In this document: positions 19,287 to 26,137 of the stretch, piece by piece
How the letters are laid out: the number at the start of each line of letters is the position of its first letter
Position numbering within the stretch: the first letter of the stretch is position 1
DNA from: Chitinophaga pinensis
GTDB taxonomy: Bacteria > Bacteroidota > Bacteroidia > Chitinophagales > Chitinophagaceae
Direction of reading: 5' to 3'
NCBI GenBank assembly: GCA_945872815.1
Contig: CAMCAY010000004.1
Location: 1-64,000, forward strand
Length of the DNA stretch: 64,000 nucleotides
Program-made: the position numbers and the translations under genes
The notes under the pieces: generated by a model
The model's input: only the letters and a program-made list of their open reading frames with translations
Told to the model about the DNA's origin: nothing
The model's database searches: none

Positions 19287-20327
19287 ATGTCAACAATATC
19301 TGAATCTACTATAATTCCTAAACTTACCGCCAAAGATTTCGCTTCAAATCAAGAGGTGAAATGGTGTCCTGGTTGCGGAGATTATTCCATACTGAAACAA
19401 GTACAAACTGTATTTCCGGATTTTGGAGTACCAAAGGAAAACATTGTTTTCATTTCAGGAATTGGCTGTGCTGCTCGTTTCAGCTATTACATGGACACAT
19501 ACGGAATGCACAGTATCCATGGGCGTCCTGCAGTAATTGCAGCCGGTGTAAAAGCACAAAATCCCGATTTAAGTGTTTGGGTAATTTCAGGTGATGGAGA
19601 TGCATTTTCTATTGGTGGAAATCATTTCATTCATGCTTTAAGAAGAAATTTCGATTTAAATTACTTGGTTTTCAACAACCAGATTTACGGACTTACAAAA
19701 GGACAGTACTCACCAACTTCCGAAAAAGGAAAAGTGGCCAAATCAACCCCCTATGGATCTTTGGAAGAACCATTTAATTCAGCGATGTTGGCTTTAGGTG
19801 CCAAAGGCAGTTTTATTGCACGCTCTATGGACAGAGATCCCAAGCACATGCAAGCAATGTTAAAAAGAGCAAATGAACACAGGGGCACTTCATTCTTAGA
19901 AATCTATCAGAATTGCACCGTTTTCAATGAAGGAGCTTTCTTTTCTTTCAGTGAAAAAGAATCCAAAAAAGATCAAGCATTATTTCTTGAACATGGAAAA
20001 CCAATCCTTTTTGGTGACAATAACCAAAAAGGAATAAAATTGGATGGGCTAACTCCTGTTGTCGTTGAATTAGGAAATGAAGCTTCTTTAAGTGATTTAT
20101 GGATTCATGATGAACACGATAAAATCAAAGCTCAGATTTTAGCAAGCTTCTCTGATACTTCTTTCAATGACATAATGATGCCTAGGCCATTTGGTGTGAT
20201 TTTTTCTGAGCAAAGACCTACTTATGAAATTGAAATGCAAGAACAAATAGAAGCACAGATTGTTAAAAAAGGAAAGCCCAGTTTAGACGAAATTTTATCT
20301 GGAGAAAAAACCTGGACGATTCTTTAA
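19287..20327 (+). CDS. korB: 2-oxoacid:ferredoxin oxidoreductase beta subunit
   Basis: Thiamine-diphosphate and Fe-S subunit partnering the preceding gene. The 346-residue protein has WCPGCGDYSILKQVQ (Cys27 and Cys30), GIGCAARF (Cys61) and a further Cys in YQNCTVFNEG, which would ligate a 4Fe-4S cluster. The TPP motif runs from VISGDGDAFSIGGNHF to LVFNNQIYGLTKGQYSPTS. Spacing of 5 bp to korA indicates one transcript. No dedicated ferredoxin gene lies next to it. Confidence 0.93.
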   Translation: MSTISESTIIPKLTAKDFASNQEVKWCPGCGDYSILKQVQTVFPDFGVPKENIVFISGIGCAARFSYYMDTYGMHSIHGRPAVIAAGVKAQNPDLSVWVISGDGDAFSIGGNHFIHALRRNFDLNYLVFNNQIYGLTKGQYSPTSEKGKVAKSTPYGSLEEPFNSAMLALGAKGSFIARSMDRDPKHMQAMLKRANEHRGTSFLEIYQNCTVFNEGAFFSFSEKESKKDQALFLEHGKPILFGDNNQKGIKLDGLTPVVVELGNEASLSDLWIHDEHDKIKAQILASFSDTSFNDIMMPRPFGVIFSEQRPTYEIEMQEQIEAQIVKKGKPSLDEILSGEKTWTIL

Positions 20328-20395
20328 ATCCTTACTAAAAGTAAAAAAATAAATGTAGTTATTAAAAAACTAAAAACTTTTTATAATACAACAAC

Positions 20396-20442
20396 GTACT
20401 CTTTGAGGGAAAACTATCTAACCAAATGGTAACTGATTTGGT
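20396..20442 (+). repeat. Imperfect 47-bp repeat, copy A
   Basis: Matches copy B at 21141-21187 at 35 of 47 positions without gaps (shared cores TATCTAACC and GATTTGGT). Copy A contains an inverted repeat ACCAAAT / ATTTGGT with an 8-base loop. The two copies bracket the HigBA gene pair at a constant offset of 745 bp. It may be the trace of an insertion or a transcription-end structure carried with small modules. Confidence 0.6.
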
Positions 20443-20465
20443 AGAGCTCTATAGAATTTAACGCA

Positions 20466-20765
20466 TTAAGCAGCATTTCTGTTGAACTGCTTTATGCTTT
20501 TAAAATCTAAGTTTTTTTGTTTTTGTTGCTCTTCGATATCATAATCATCCTGTAGTCCAAGCCAAAATTTTGGACTGTTTCCAAAATATTTTGACAACCT
20601 CAGTGCTGTATCTGCAGTAATACTTCTCCTGCATTTCAAAATCTCTGAAATCCTTGTTTGAGGTATTGCAATATCCTTGGAAAGTCTGTAAGCCGATATT
20701 TGTAACGGAACAAGAAATTCTTCCATAAGCACTTCTCCCGGATGTATGTTATTTAAATGTTTCAT
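20466..20765 (-). CDS. higA: HigA-family antitoxin (helix-turn-helix)
   Basis: Antitoxin and probable autorepressor of a HigBA type II toxin-antitoxin module. The 99-residue protein starts HLNNIHPGEVLMEEFLVPL, the hallmark of the HigA/VapI group, followed by an HTH domain (SAYRLSKDIAIPQTRISEIL; ITADTALRLSKYFGNSPKFW). It is 9 bp downstream of higB on the same strand, the reversed toxin-first order typical for this family. Confidence 0.92.
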   Translation of the reverse strand: MKHLNNIHPGEVLMEEFLVPLQISAYRLSKDIAIPQTRISEILKCRRSITADTALRLSKYFGNSPKFWLGLQDDYDIEEQQKQKNLDFKSIKQFNRNAA

Positions 20766-20774
20766 ATACGATTT

Positions 20775-21056
20775 TTAATGATAATCAATAATAGTAACTT
20801 CATACGCATTTCCGTTATTCCATTTAAAAGTAATTCTCCATTGATTATTTATTCTGATAGAATAATGATTTTTCAAATTGCCTTTTAACTTTTCTAGTCG
20901 ATTGGATGGGGGGATCATCAAATCATTTATGTCCATTGAATTATTAAGCATCCTTAATTTTCTTCTTGCCACCCCCTGTATCTCAGTAGACAAAGACTTT
21001 ATCCGGAATCCCTCCCATATTTTTTGAGTATCCTTGTCTCCAAATGAAATAATCAT
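20775..21056 (-). CDS. higB: HigB-family toxin (RelE/ParE superfamily)
   Basis: Putative mRNA-cleaving toxin. The 93-residue protein has the HigB pattern: IISFGDKDTQKIWEG at the start, ARRKLRMLNNSMDINDLMIPPSNRLEKL in the middle, and NHYSIRINNQWRITFKWNNG followed by a short C-terminal strand (EVTIIDYH). Length matches the family. An exact -7 element and a small palindrome lie upstream. Located in an accessory stretch with other transferable modules. Confidence 0.92.
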   Translation of the reverse strand: MIISFGDKDTQKIWEGFRIKSLSTEIQGVARRKLRMLNNSMDINDLMIPPSNRLEKLKGNLKNHYSIRINNQWRITFKWNNGNAYEVTIIDYH

Positions 21057-21068
21057 AATTACGAATTA

Positions 21069-21079
21069 CGTTACTAACG
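21069..21079. promoter_or_regulatory. higB: Candidate HigA operator
   Basis: A perfect palindrome CGTTA-C-TAACG sits between the -7 element and the higB start. Next to it is a tandem ATTACG-type repeat (AATTACGAATTACG at about 21059-21070). HigA antitoxins normally bind a palindrome at this place; assignment is by position only. Confidence 0.45.
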
Positions 21080-21080
21080 A

Positions 21081-21088
21081 CAAAGATA
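21081..21088 (-). promoter_or_regulatory. -7 promoter element of higBA
   Basis: The reverse strand reads TATCTTTG, an exact TAnnTTTG match, 25 bp before the higB ATG. A T-rich -33 region follows upstream. Confidence 0.6.
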
Positions 21089-21102
21089 ATCATTTTGATG
21101 AA

Positions 21103-21130
21103 ACAAAAAAAGCCCCAAAATTTCTTTTGT
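21103..21130 (-). terminator. Probable terminator after the DUF2442 gene
   Basis: On the reverse strand a short stem CAAAA / TTTTG with a GAAA loop is followed by GGGGC and then seven Ts. It would end the DUF4160-DUF2442 transcript just before the higBA promoter. The stem is weak. Confidence 0.4.
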
Positions 21131-21140
21131 GACAACTCGG

Positions 21141-21187
21141 GTACCCTTAGGAGGACAATTATCTAACCTGGTGGTGATGGATTTGGT
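21141..21187 (+). repeat. Imperfect 47-bp repeat, copy B
   Basis: Partner of copy A at 20396-20442 (35 of 47 identical). It lies just downstream of the DUF2442 stop codon as copy A lies just downstream of the higA stop codon, so both copies sit in the same relation to the gene pair they follow. The inverted repeat seen in copy A is mostly lost here. Confidence 0.6.
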
Positions 21188-21195
21188 CAATTTTA

Positions 21196-21444
21196 TCAAC
21201 GGATAGTTACCAAATCAGGAGTTAATTCTTTTAAAAAATTAGGACAGAAATCCATGCCGTTGGGCCATTCCAATCCCCCACCGCTTTCAATTGTAACCTG
21301 TTTGAAATATTCTTTATTTAACAGAGGAGCACTGACTCCTTTTCCAATCATCGTTTTAAAGTCTACGATTTTTGATTCCCCATCTTCAAATTGTAACCAA
21401 ATCTGGTAATCTTCCAAAACTTTCAATGCAACGATTCTATTCAT
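21196..21444 (-). CDS. DUF2442 domain-containing small protein
   Basis: An 82-residue protein with the DUF2442 pattern: VALKVLEDYQIWLQFEDGESKIVDFKTMI, then PLLNKEYFKQVTIESGGGLEWPNGMDFCP. It follows the DUF4160 gene on the same strand with a 9-bp gap. DUF2442 proteins are small and often adjacent to DUF4160 genes in mobile or toxin-antitoxin-like settings; a biochemical role is not established to my knowledge. Probably one half of a two-gene module. Confidence 0.85.
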   Translation of the reverse strand: MNRIVALKVLEDYQIWLQFEDGESKIVDFKTMIGKGVSAPLLNKEYFKQVTIESGGGLEWPNGMDFCPNFLKELTPDLVTIR

Positions 21445-21453
21445 AATTTTGAA

Positions 21454-21714
21454 TTAATTGAGTGGTGCAATTTTTTTAATTTCCATCATATTGACTGCCA
21501 ATTGCCAATCCTCTATTAGTTCTTCTCTGTGTAAAGATGCCCATTCCAAAACCATAGCATGTGCACGAATTGGCAGACTCCCCCTAATCACCGTTAATGT
21601 TTTAATGTCATACTCTGCAGTAAAATCTTGGTACTCTGCATGAAAATGTGGAGGATTACGATCTCCAAAATACATTCTTATTATAATTCCAAAAAAGCGA
21701 CTAACCTCGGGCAT
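21454..21714 (-). CDS. DUF4160 domain-containing small protein
   Basis: The 86-residue product MPEVSRFFGIIIRMYFGDRN followed by PPHFHAEYQDFTAEYDI is the DUF4160 signature, with conserved His residues in PPHFHAEY. A longer frame reaches 21786, but an exact -7 promoter box at 21744-21751 and the family N-terminus both support the ATG at 21714. It precedes the DUF2442 gene by 9 bp, and the pair probably acts together. The arrangement resembles a toxin-antitoxin module, which is inference. Confidence 0.85.
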   Translation of the reverse strand: MPEVSRFFGIIIRMYFGDRNPPHFHAEYQDFTAEYDIKTLTVIRGSLPIRAHAMVLEWASLHREELIEDWQLAVNMMEIKKIAPLN

Positions 21715-21743
21715 ATAATTATTTAAAGATTGTAATAAAATTA

Positions 21744-21751
21744 CAAAATTA
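21744..21751 (-). promoter_or_regulatory. -7 promoter element of the DUF4160-DUF2442 pair
   Basis: The reverse strand reads TAATTTTG, an exact TAnnTTTG match, 29 bp before the DUF4160 ATG at 21714. It rules against translation starting further upstream. Confidence 0.55.
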
Positions 21752-21755
21752 AAAT

Positions 21756-21785
21756 AAAAAATGCCCCAGAACTTCTTCTGAGGCA
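21756..21785 (-). terminator. Terminator of the truncated T9SS gene
   Basis: A 10-bp stem with one mismatch (TGCCTCAGAA / TTCTGGGGCA on the reverse strand) with a 4-base loop is followed by a T-run. It lies 28 bp after the stop codon of the gene at 21814. Confidence 0.75.
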
Positions 21786-21813
21786 TTCACTTCTCTCATT
21801 CAGCTTATAAAAC

Positions 21814-22575
21814 CTACTCCTTCACCAACCTCATCGTCTTCACACCATCTTCTGTCAGCAGCCGCAGGTTGTAAATTCCTGCAGATGTTTGTTTGGGAAG
21901 GGTGATAGTGGATTGAGTGGTGTGGGCAGGTATTTGTTTACGATAAACCAACCGGCCATCCTCGGAATACACCTCCAGCATCGCATAGCTTTTCAGCGAT
22001 GGAGTGTTGAGGGTGAAGCGGCCGTTGGATGGATTGGGATAGATTGAAACAGGAATTTCTGCCATCATCCTACTCAAATCGGTGGTCTTACCGGTGTTTC
22101 CACATGAGTTTTGCTGTCCCTGTATCACCAGTGTTCTCTGGGATCCATTGCCCTTGCAATTGGAAGCCCGAACCGTCAAATTCGCACGGGTGAAGCCGGG
22201 AAGTACTTCCAAATGTATTTGAGAAGTACCTTGTCCGCTTACTATGATTGCCGTGTTGTTGGATACACTCCAGGTGTATGTGGCTCCGGGCATCGGTGCT
22301 ACAGAATAGCTACCCGAAATATGTGGCGCTGCAGGTTTGGTAATTTGCAGAGAACCCGTTGGAGGTGTGTTAAGTAACGTGATGGGTCTGCAGAGGCTAG
22401 CTCCCGCACCGCAGGCGTTCACCGGCGTTACGCAGATATTGCCGCCTCTGAAATTGTTACCGAACTGCACGATGATGCTATTGTTTGTAGAAGCTCCTGT
22501 TGCACCCGAAGGTAAAGTCCACTGATAGGAAGTGGCATACGGCACCGGGGATTTCAGACACGCTGATTGCATCAC
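21814..22575 (-). pseudogene. 3' fragment of a T9SS-secreted adhesin (PKD-like domains, type A sorting domain)
   Basis: The reverse frame encodes about 250 residues with no signal peptide and no plausible start. Visible are parts of two PKD/Ig-like domains (YATSYQWTLPSGATGAS; SVAPMPGATYTWSVSNNT) and a complete C-terminal type IX secretion type A sorting domain (IPVSIYPNPSNGRFTL ... GIYNLRLLTEDGVKTMRL). A protein with this tail must be exported and is normally far longer, so the 5' part has been lost. Its base composition is clearly more GC-rich than the neighbours. It ends abruptly at about 22540-22575, where a second gene fragment of opposite orientation begins. Confidence 0.75.
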
Positions 22576-23438
22576 CTATATCTTTATCAGTACCCGCTAA
22601 CACTGACCCGGGAACATATACTGGCTTAATTGTAGTAACAAATGCAAGCGGATGTAGCAGTGACAGTATTCCATTCAGTATTAACATAAGTGATATTCCA
22701 CAACTTAATGTCAGTGGTCAAAATCCAAGTTGTCAAGGTGAATGTGACGGAGCAATACAAATCAGTGTTATTGGAGGAAATGCGCCATATCATTATGTTT
22801 TAGCTGCCAACAATCCTCCCGTAAATATCAGTTGGGTTGGAAGCGCCGACACTACTATTAGGAACTTATGTGAAGGCAATTATGATGTTTCTGTAACTGA
22901 CGACAATGGCCGTACGACAAACAGAACAGTTTATGAAATAACAAACAAAAGCTCAGGCTGCATAAAAATAATCAGTATACTCGCAGACGCATATTCGGAA
23001 AAAGAATCTGATGAAGAAATCATCTTTTTAAAAACAGGGAATAAAAAAATAAAACCAACCGACATTAAAGTAAAATGGCCTACTGGAGAAAAATGGCAAG
23101 GCTGCTGCAATAATTCTGAATATGTAAAAAATGCTAATCGCAAGATAACTTCTGACGGAAAATTAATCTCTGTTGAATCGGCTGATTTCATTCCTGAAAA
23201 TTCAAATCTTATTATTGTCAGCAGCAACAAACTAAAAAGCAGTGCAATAGATTTATCAAAGATTTCCGAGAATGTCTATATTTTATTTCAATGTAGTTAC
23301 GAATTAAATAAAACTGATTTCTTGAACGACAACATTAATGAAAACAAAGAAGTTTCTCTAGAAATCAGCGTTGGCAACGAATGTGTTGAAAAGGTAAAAT
23401 ACAATCCTTCACAGTTAAAGAAAAATAACAAGCAGTAG
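22560..23438 (+). pseudogene. Internal/3' fragment of a SprB-repeat, lamin-tail-like adhesin
   Basis: The forward frame has no signal peptide and its open start runs into the oppositely oriented fragment, so it lacks a true 5' end. It reads PGTYTGLIVVTNASGCSSDS, then a SprB-type repeat (NPSCQGECDGAIQISVIGGN ... GNYDVSVTDDNGRT), then a domain resembling the lamin-tail-like modules of Bacteroidota surface proteins (IISILADAYSEKESDEEIIF ... VESADFIPENSNLIIVSSN). It stops after QLKKNNKQ without a T9SS sorting domain, so the 3' end also seems missing or frameshifted. Such modules belong to large gliding- or adhesion-related secreted proteins. Confidence 0.65.
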
Positions 23439-23455
23439 ATTTTTAAGGTATTAAA

Positions 23456-24163
23456 TTACTTATGGCAACAACTGTGCACCACACCGTTTTTAATTTCAAT
23501 CACAGGACTTAAATAAGGAATGCCTAAACTTAATCCTCTGATGATTAGTAAACAAGAAACCAGTAACATCGCATAAGGATATATTTTTTTTATTTTTCTG
23601 CTGAGAGAAACTCCAAAATAATTCCCTAAGAAACTCACTGACCACATCATGGGAATTGTGCCCAATCCAAATGCTGCCATAAAAAGAGTGCTACCAACTG
23701 AATCACCAGTTGCTATAGCGCCGGCAAAAGCAAGATATACAAAGCCACATGGGAGAAAACCATTTAAAATGCCAATTAAAAAAACAGTTCCTAATGATTT
23801 CTTGAAATACAATTCGCCTAATTTTTTTCTGATGATTTCAAAAAAAGAAGAGAAATAATTTGACGATCCGAAGATGCCAAATTTGATGTAAAGCAAATAA
23901 ATTAGAATGACTAGTCCTGCTAATATTGAAAGCCATTGTTGAAGACCAGCCATTTTAAGTGAATTACCAAACAAGCCAATCAAAATGCCAAAGAAACTGT
24001 AAGTCATTACTCTGCCTAAGTTATAAAGCAGCAGACCAAAGAATCGAGAGATTGAATTAAAACCATGCAATGGCAATGACAAAGCCAAAGGCCCGCACAT
24101 ACCAACACAGTGAAAGCTCCCAATCATGCCCATTAAAAAAGCAGTTATAAAAATATTGAACAT
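23456..24163 (-). CDS. SafE/UreH-like membrane protein of the cbb3 oxidase locus
   Basis: A 235-residue protein with about six membrane segments. It opens with FLMGMIGSFHCVGMCGPLALSLPL, the HCxGMCGP motif of the SafE-like/UreH transmembrane family, and has FLPCGFVYLAFAGAIATGDS in the second half. It ends in HSCCHK, a possible metal-binding tail. Its position as the last gene after ccoH is conserved in Bacteroidota cco clusters, so a role in cytochrome or copper maturation is more likely than sulfite export. That role is inferred from location. Confidence 0.8.
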   Translation of the reverse strand: MFNIFITAFLMGMIGSFHCVGMCGPLALSLPLHGFNSISRFFGLLLYNLGRVMTYSFFGILIGLFGNSLKMAGLQQWLSILAGLVILIYLLYIKFGIFGSSNYFSSFFEIIRKKLGELYFKKSLGTVFLIGILNGFLPCGFVYLAFAGAIATGDSVGSTLFMAAFGLGTIPMMWSVSFLGNYFGVSLSRKIKKIYPYAMLLVSCLLIIRGLSLGIPYLSPVIEIKNGVVHSCCHK

Positions 24164-24172
24164 AGTTTGTGA

Positions 24173-24610
24173 TTAATCGTTAATAAATAAATCTTGTTCC
24201 TTATAGTATGATTTACCATCTGCACTCCAATAAATTTTGATGTGCCTAAAACCAACTGAATGATATGGAACAGCGAAAGAGACAACTCCTTTTGCTAAAA
24301 CAAACTCTTGTTTTACATCTTTTTTCTCATCATCAGGACAGTAAATTAACACATCACCTTTTATATCATTACCAGAAAAAAAATCCGAAAAAACGACATT
24401 CAAAGAATCCTTTTTGTAATGAACATCAACAGGATTAGTAATACTGTCAGTTCGATTACTTTCATCTATTCTTTGTTGGTATTTTAATTCCTGTTCATAA
24501 TATTCATTTGTGACTAGGTCTTGATTTTGATTCATCGCTTTGATAACCAAAAAAACAATTCCTGCTACAAATGCTAAATAAATAAATAATATTTTTTTAC
24601 CCCAGTTCAT
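24173..24610 (-). CDS. ccoH: FixH/CcoH family protein
   Basis: A 145-residue protein with one N-terminal membrane helix (residues about 5-25) followed by a periplasmic domain. The early segment NQDLVTNEYYEQELKYQQRI is the conserved FixH motif (YY.. before a basic stretch). FixH-type proteins aid assembly of cbb3 oxidase. It sits 11 bp after ccoG and 9 bp before the SafE-like gene. Confidence 0.88.
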   Translation of the reverse strand: MNWGKKILFIYLAFVAGIVFLVIKAMNQNQDLVTNEYYEQELKYQQRIDESNRTDSITNPVDVHYKKDSLNVVFSDFFSGNDIKGDVLIYCPDDEKKDVKQEFVLAKGVVSFAVPYHSVGFRHIKIYWSADGKSYYKEQDLFIND

Positions 24611-24621
24611 GTTAATTTTTT

Positions 24622-26118
24622 TTAGTTATAAATTTCAGGCCCGATGAATTTGGCTTCTATTGTTTTAATTTTGACGCCATTTTCATATAACCCCATTATT
24701 AATTGTGTTTTCCAGTTTTTAATTAAGCTTCTGTCTAGAATGATAAAAAATTGACAATGACTGTAATCCTCTTTTTTAATAACCATTTCATTATTGCCGA
24801 TAATATTTATTTCACCTTTGATATTTTCCAACTTTAAAGCGTAATGAATAATCTTATGTGTTTTATTGGTCAACTTCAAATTGTACAGGTTGCTAATTCT
24901 CCCATCGGGCATAGAGGTATAAGTCATACCAGCAGTTCGCATGAGGCGTACATCCAAATCGGTTCTGCTGACTAATAAAAAAACAAGCAATGAAATCAGC
25001 AACAACAATACCATAGAATAAGATTTAATCCTGGTATTAATCTTCAATTTTTCTCCTTGGGCAATACTGTTTTCAGAAGCATAACGTATAAGACCAACAG
25101 GCTTGTTGACCTTTAGCATTATTGCATCACAGACATCCATACATGCAGTGCAATTGATACATTCTAATTGAGTACCATTGCGAATATCAATTCCTGTTGG
25201 ACAAACCCTTACACAAGCAGAACAATCTATACAATCACCATGCATAGCAATAGCATTGAATTTTTCAGCCAAATCCTTACAGCCACCATTCCCTTTGCAA
25301 TCTGTGCACTTACAATTGTCATCATTCTTTTCTACAACATGAGATCTTGTTTTATGTTCCTTACCTCTAGGTTCTCCCCTTTTTTTATCATAAGCTACGA
25401 TGATAGAATTCTTATCAAGTAACACTCCTTGTAATCTACCATAAGGGCAAACCACAATACAAGCTTGCTCTCTGAACCACCAGTAAACAAAGAAAAAAAC
25501 AGTGGTGAAAATAAAAAGAGAAACTAAAGTACCTGAATTTGCAGCAGGGTGATTAATATAATCAGCCAACGTTCTCATTCCAATTAGATAAGCAAGAAAA
25601 AAATTAGCAATTAAAAAAGACAGCGTAAAAAAAACAACAAACTTGAAACTTCGTTTTAAAATCTTTTCTGCATTCCATGGCATAGCAGTCAACTGCTTTT
25701 GCATGTTGGCATCACCATCAATCCAGTATTCAATTTTACGAAATACCATTTCCATAAAGATGGTTTGTGGACAAGCCCAGCCACAAAATATTCTTCCAAA
25801 AACAACAGTAAATAAAATAATAAAGACAATAAAAGTGAGCATGCCCAAACCGAAAATAAAAAAATCCTGAGGCCAGAAAATCATTCCAAAAATGATAAAC
25901 TTTCTTTGCAGAATATTGAACATCAATAATGGCTCTTCATTTATGTAAATGAATGGAAGTGTAAAAAACACAATCAAGTAAAAAATACTGAAAGCAGTAC
26001 GCTTGTTGTAAAATTTACCTGAAGGTCTTTTAGGATAAATAAAATTCCTTTTACCTTCTTTGCTTATGGTTGCAACGGCATCTCGATAACTTCCCTTGTT
26101 GTCAATTTGTTTATTCAT
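24622..26118 (-). CDS. ccoG: Cytochrome c oxidase accessory protein CcoG (FixG)
   Basis: Polyferredoxin membrane protein required for cbb3 oxidase maturation, thought to reduce copper. The 498-residue protein has several N-terminal membrane helices, CGWACPQTIFMEM at 112, ACIVVCPYGRLQG at 219, and two 4Fe-4S motifs (Cys296-299-302-306 and Cys320-323-326-330), then an Ig-like C-terminal domain. Between the second helix group and the ferredoxin domain there is an extra stretch with Cys269, Cys271, Cys274 and Cys280 (NCKCTDCKGNGGC). To my knowledge this is not part of the standard FixG layout. It is in the cco operon after ccoP with a 19-bp gap. Confidence 0.94.
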   Translation of the reverse strand: MNKQIDNKGSYRDAVATISKEGKRNFIYPKRPSGKFYNKRTAFSIFYLIVFFTLPFIYINEEPLLMFNILQRKFIIFGMIFWPQDFFIFGLGMLTFIVFIILFTVVFGRIFCGWACPQTIFMEMVFRKIEYWIDGDANMQKQLTAMPWNAEKILKRSFKFVVFFTLSFLIANFFLAYLIGMRTLADYINHPAANSGTLVSLFIFTTVFFFVYWWFREQACIVVCPYGRLQGVLLDKNSIIVAYDKKRGEPRGKEHKTRSHVVEKNDDNCKCTDCKGNGGCKDLAEKFNAIAMHGDCIDCSACVRVCPTGIDIRNGTQLECINCTACMDVCDAIMLKVNKPVGLIRYASENSIAQGEKLKINTRIKSYSMVLLLLISLLVFLLVSRTDLDVRLMRTAGMTYTSMPDGRISNLYNLKLTNKTHKIIHYALKLENIKGEINIIGNNEMVIKKEDYSHCQFFIILDRSLIKNWKTQLIMGLYENGVKIKTIEAKFIGPEIYN

Positions 26119-26137
26119 TGCTAATCTTACTTATTGA

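Noticed and set aside
22111-22525. Forward frames within the T9SS gene fragment
   Set aside because: They are antisense to a fragment with clear PKD-like and T9SS protein motifs.
22478-22687. Reverse frame of 69 codons that contains ISVSEIPGA next to the T9SS fragment
   Set aside because: It looked like the frameshifted upstream part of the PKD domain, but the forward strand here reads as coherent adhesin sequence, so the match is more likely chance at the junction.
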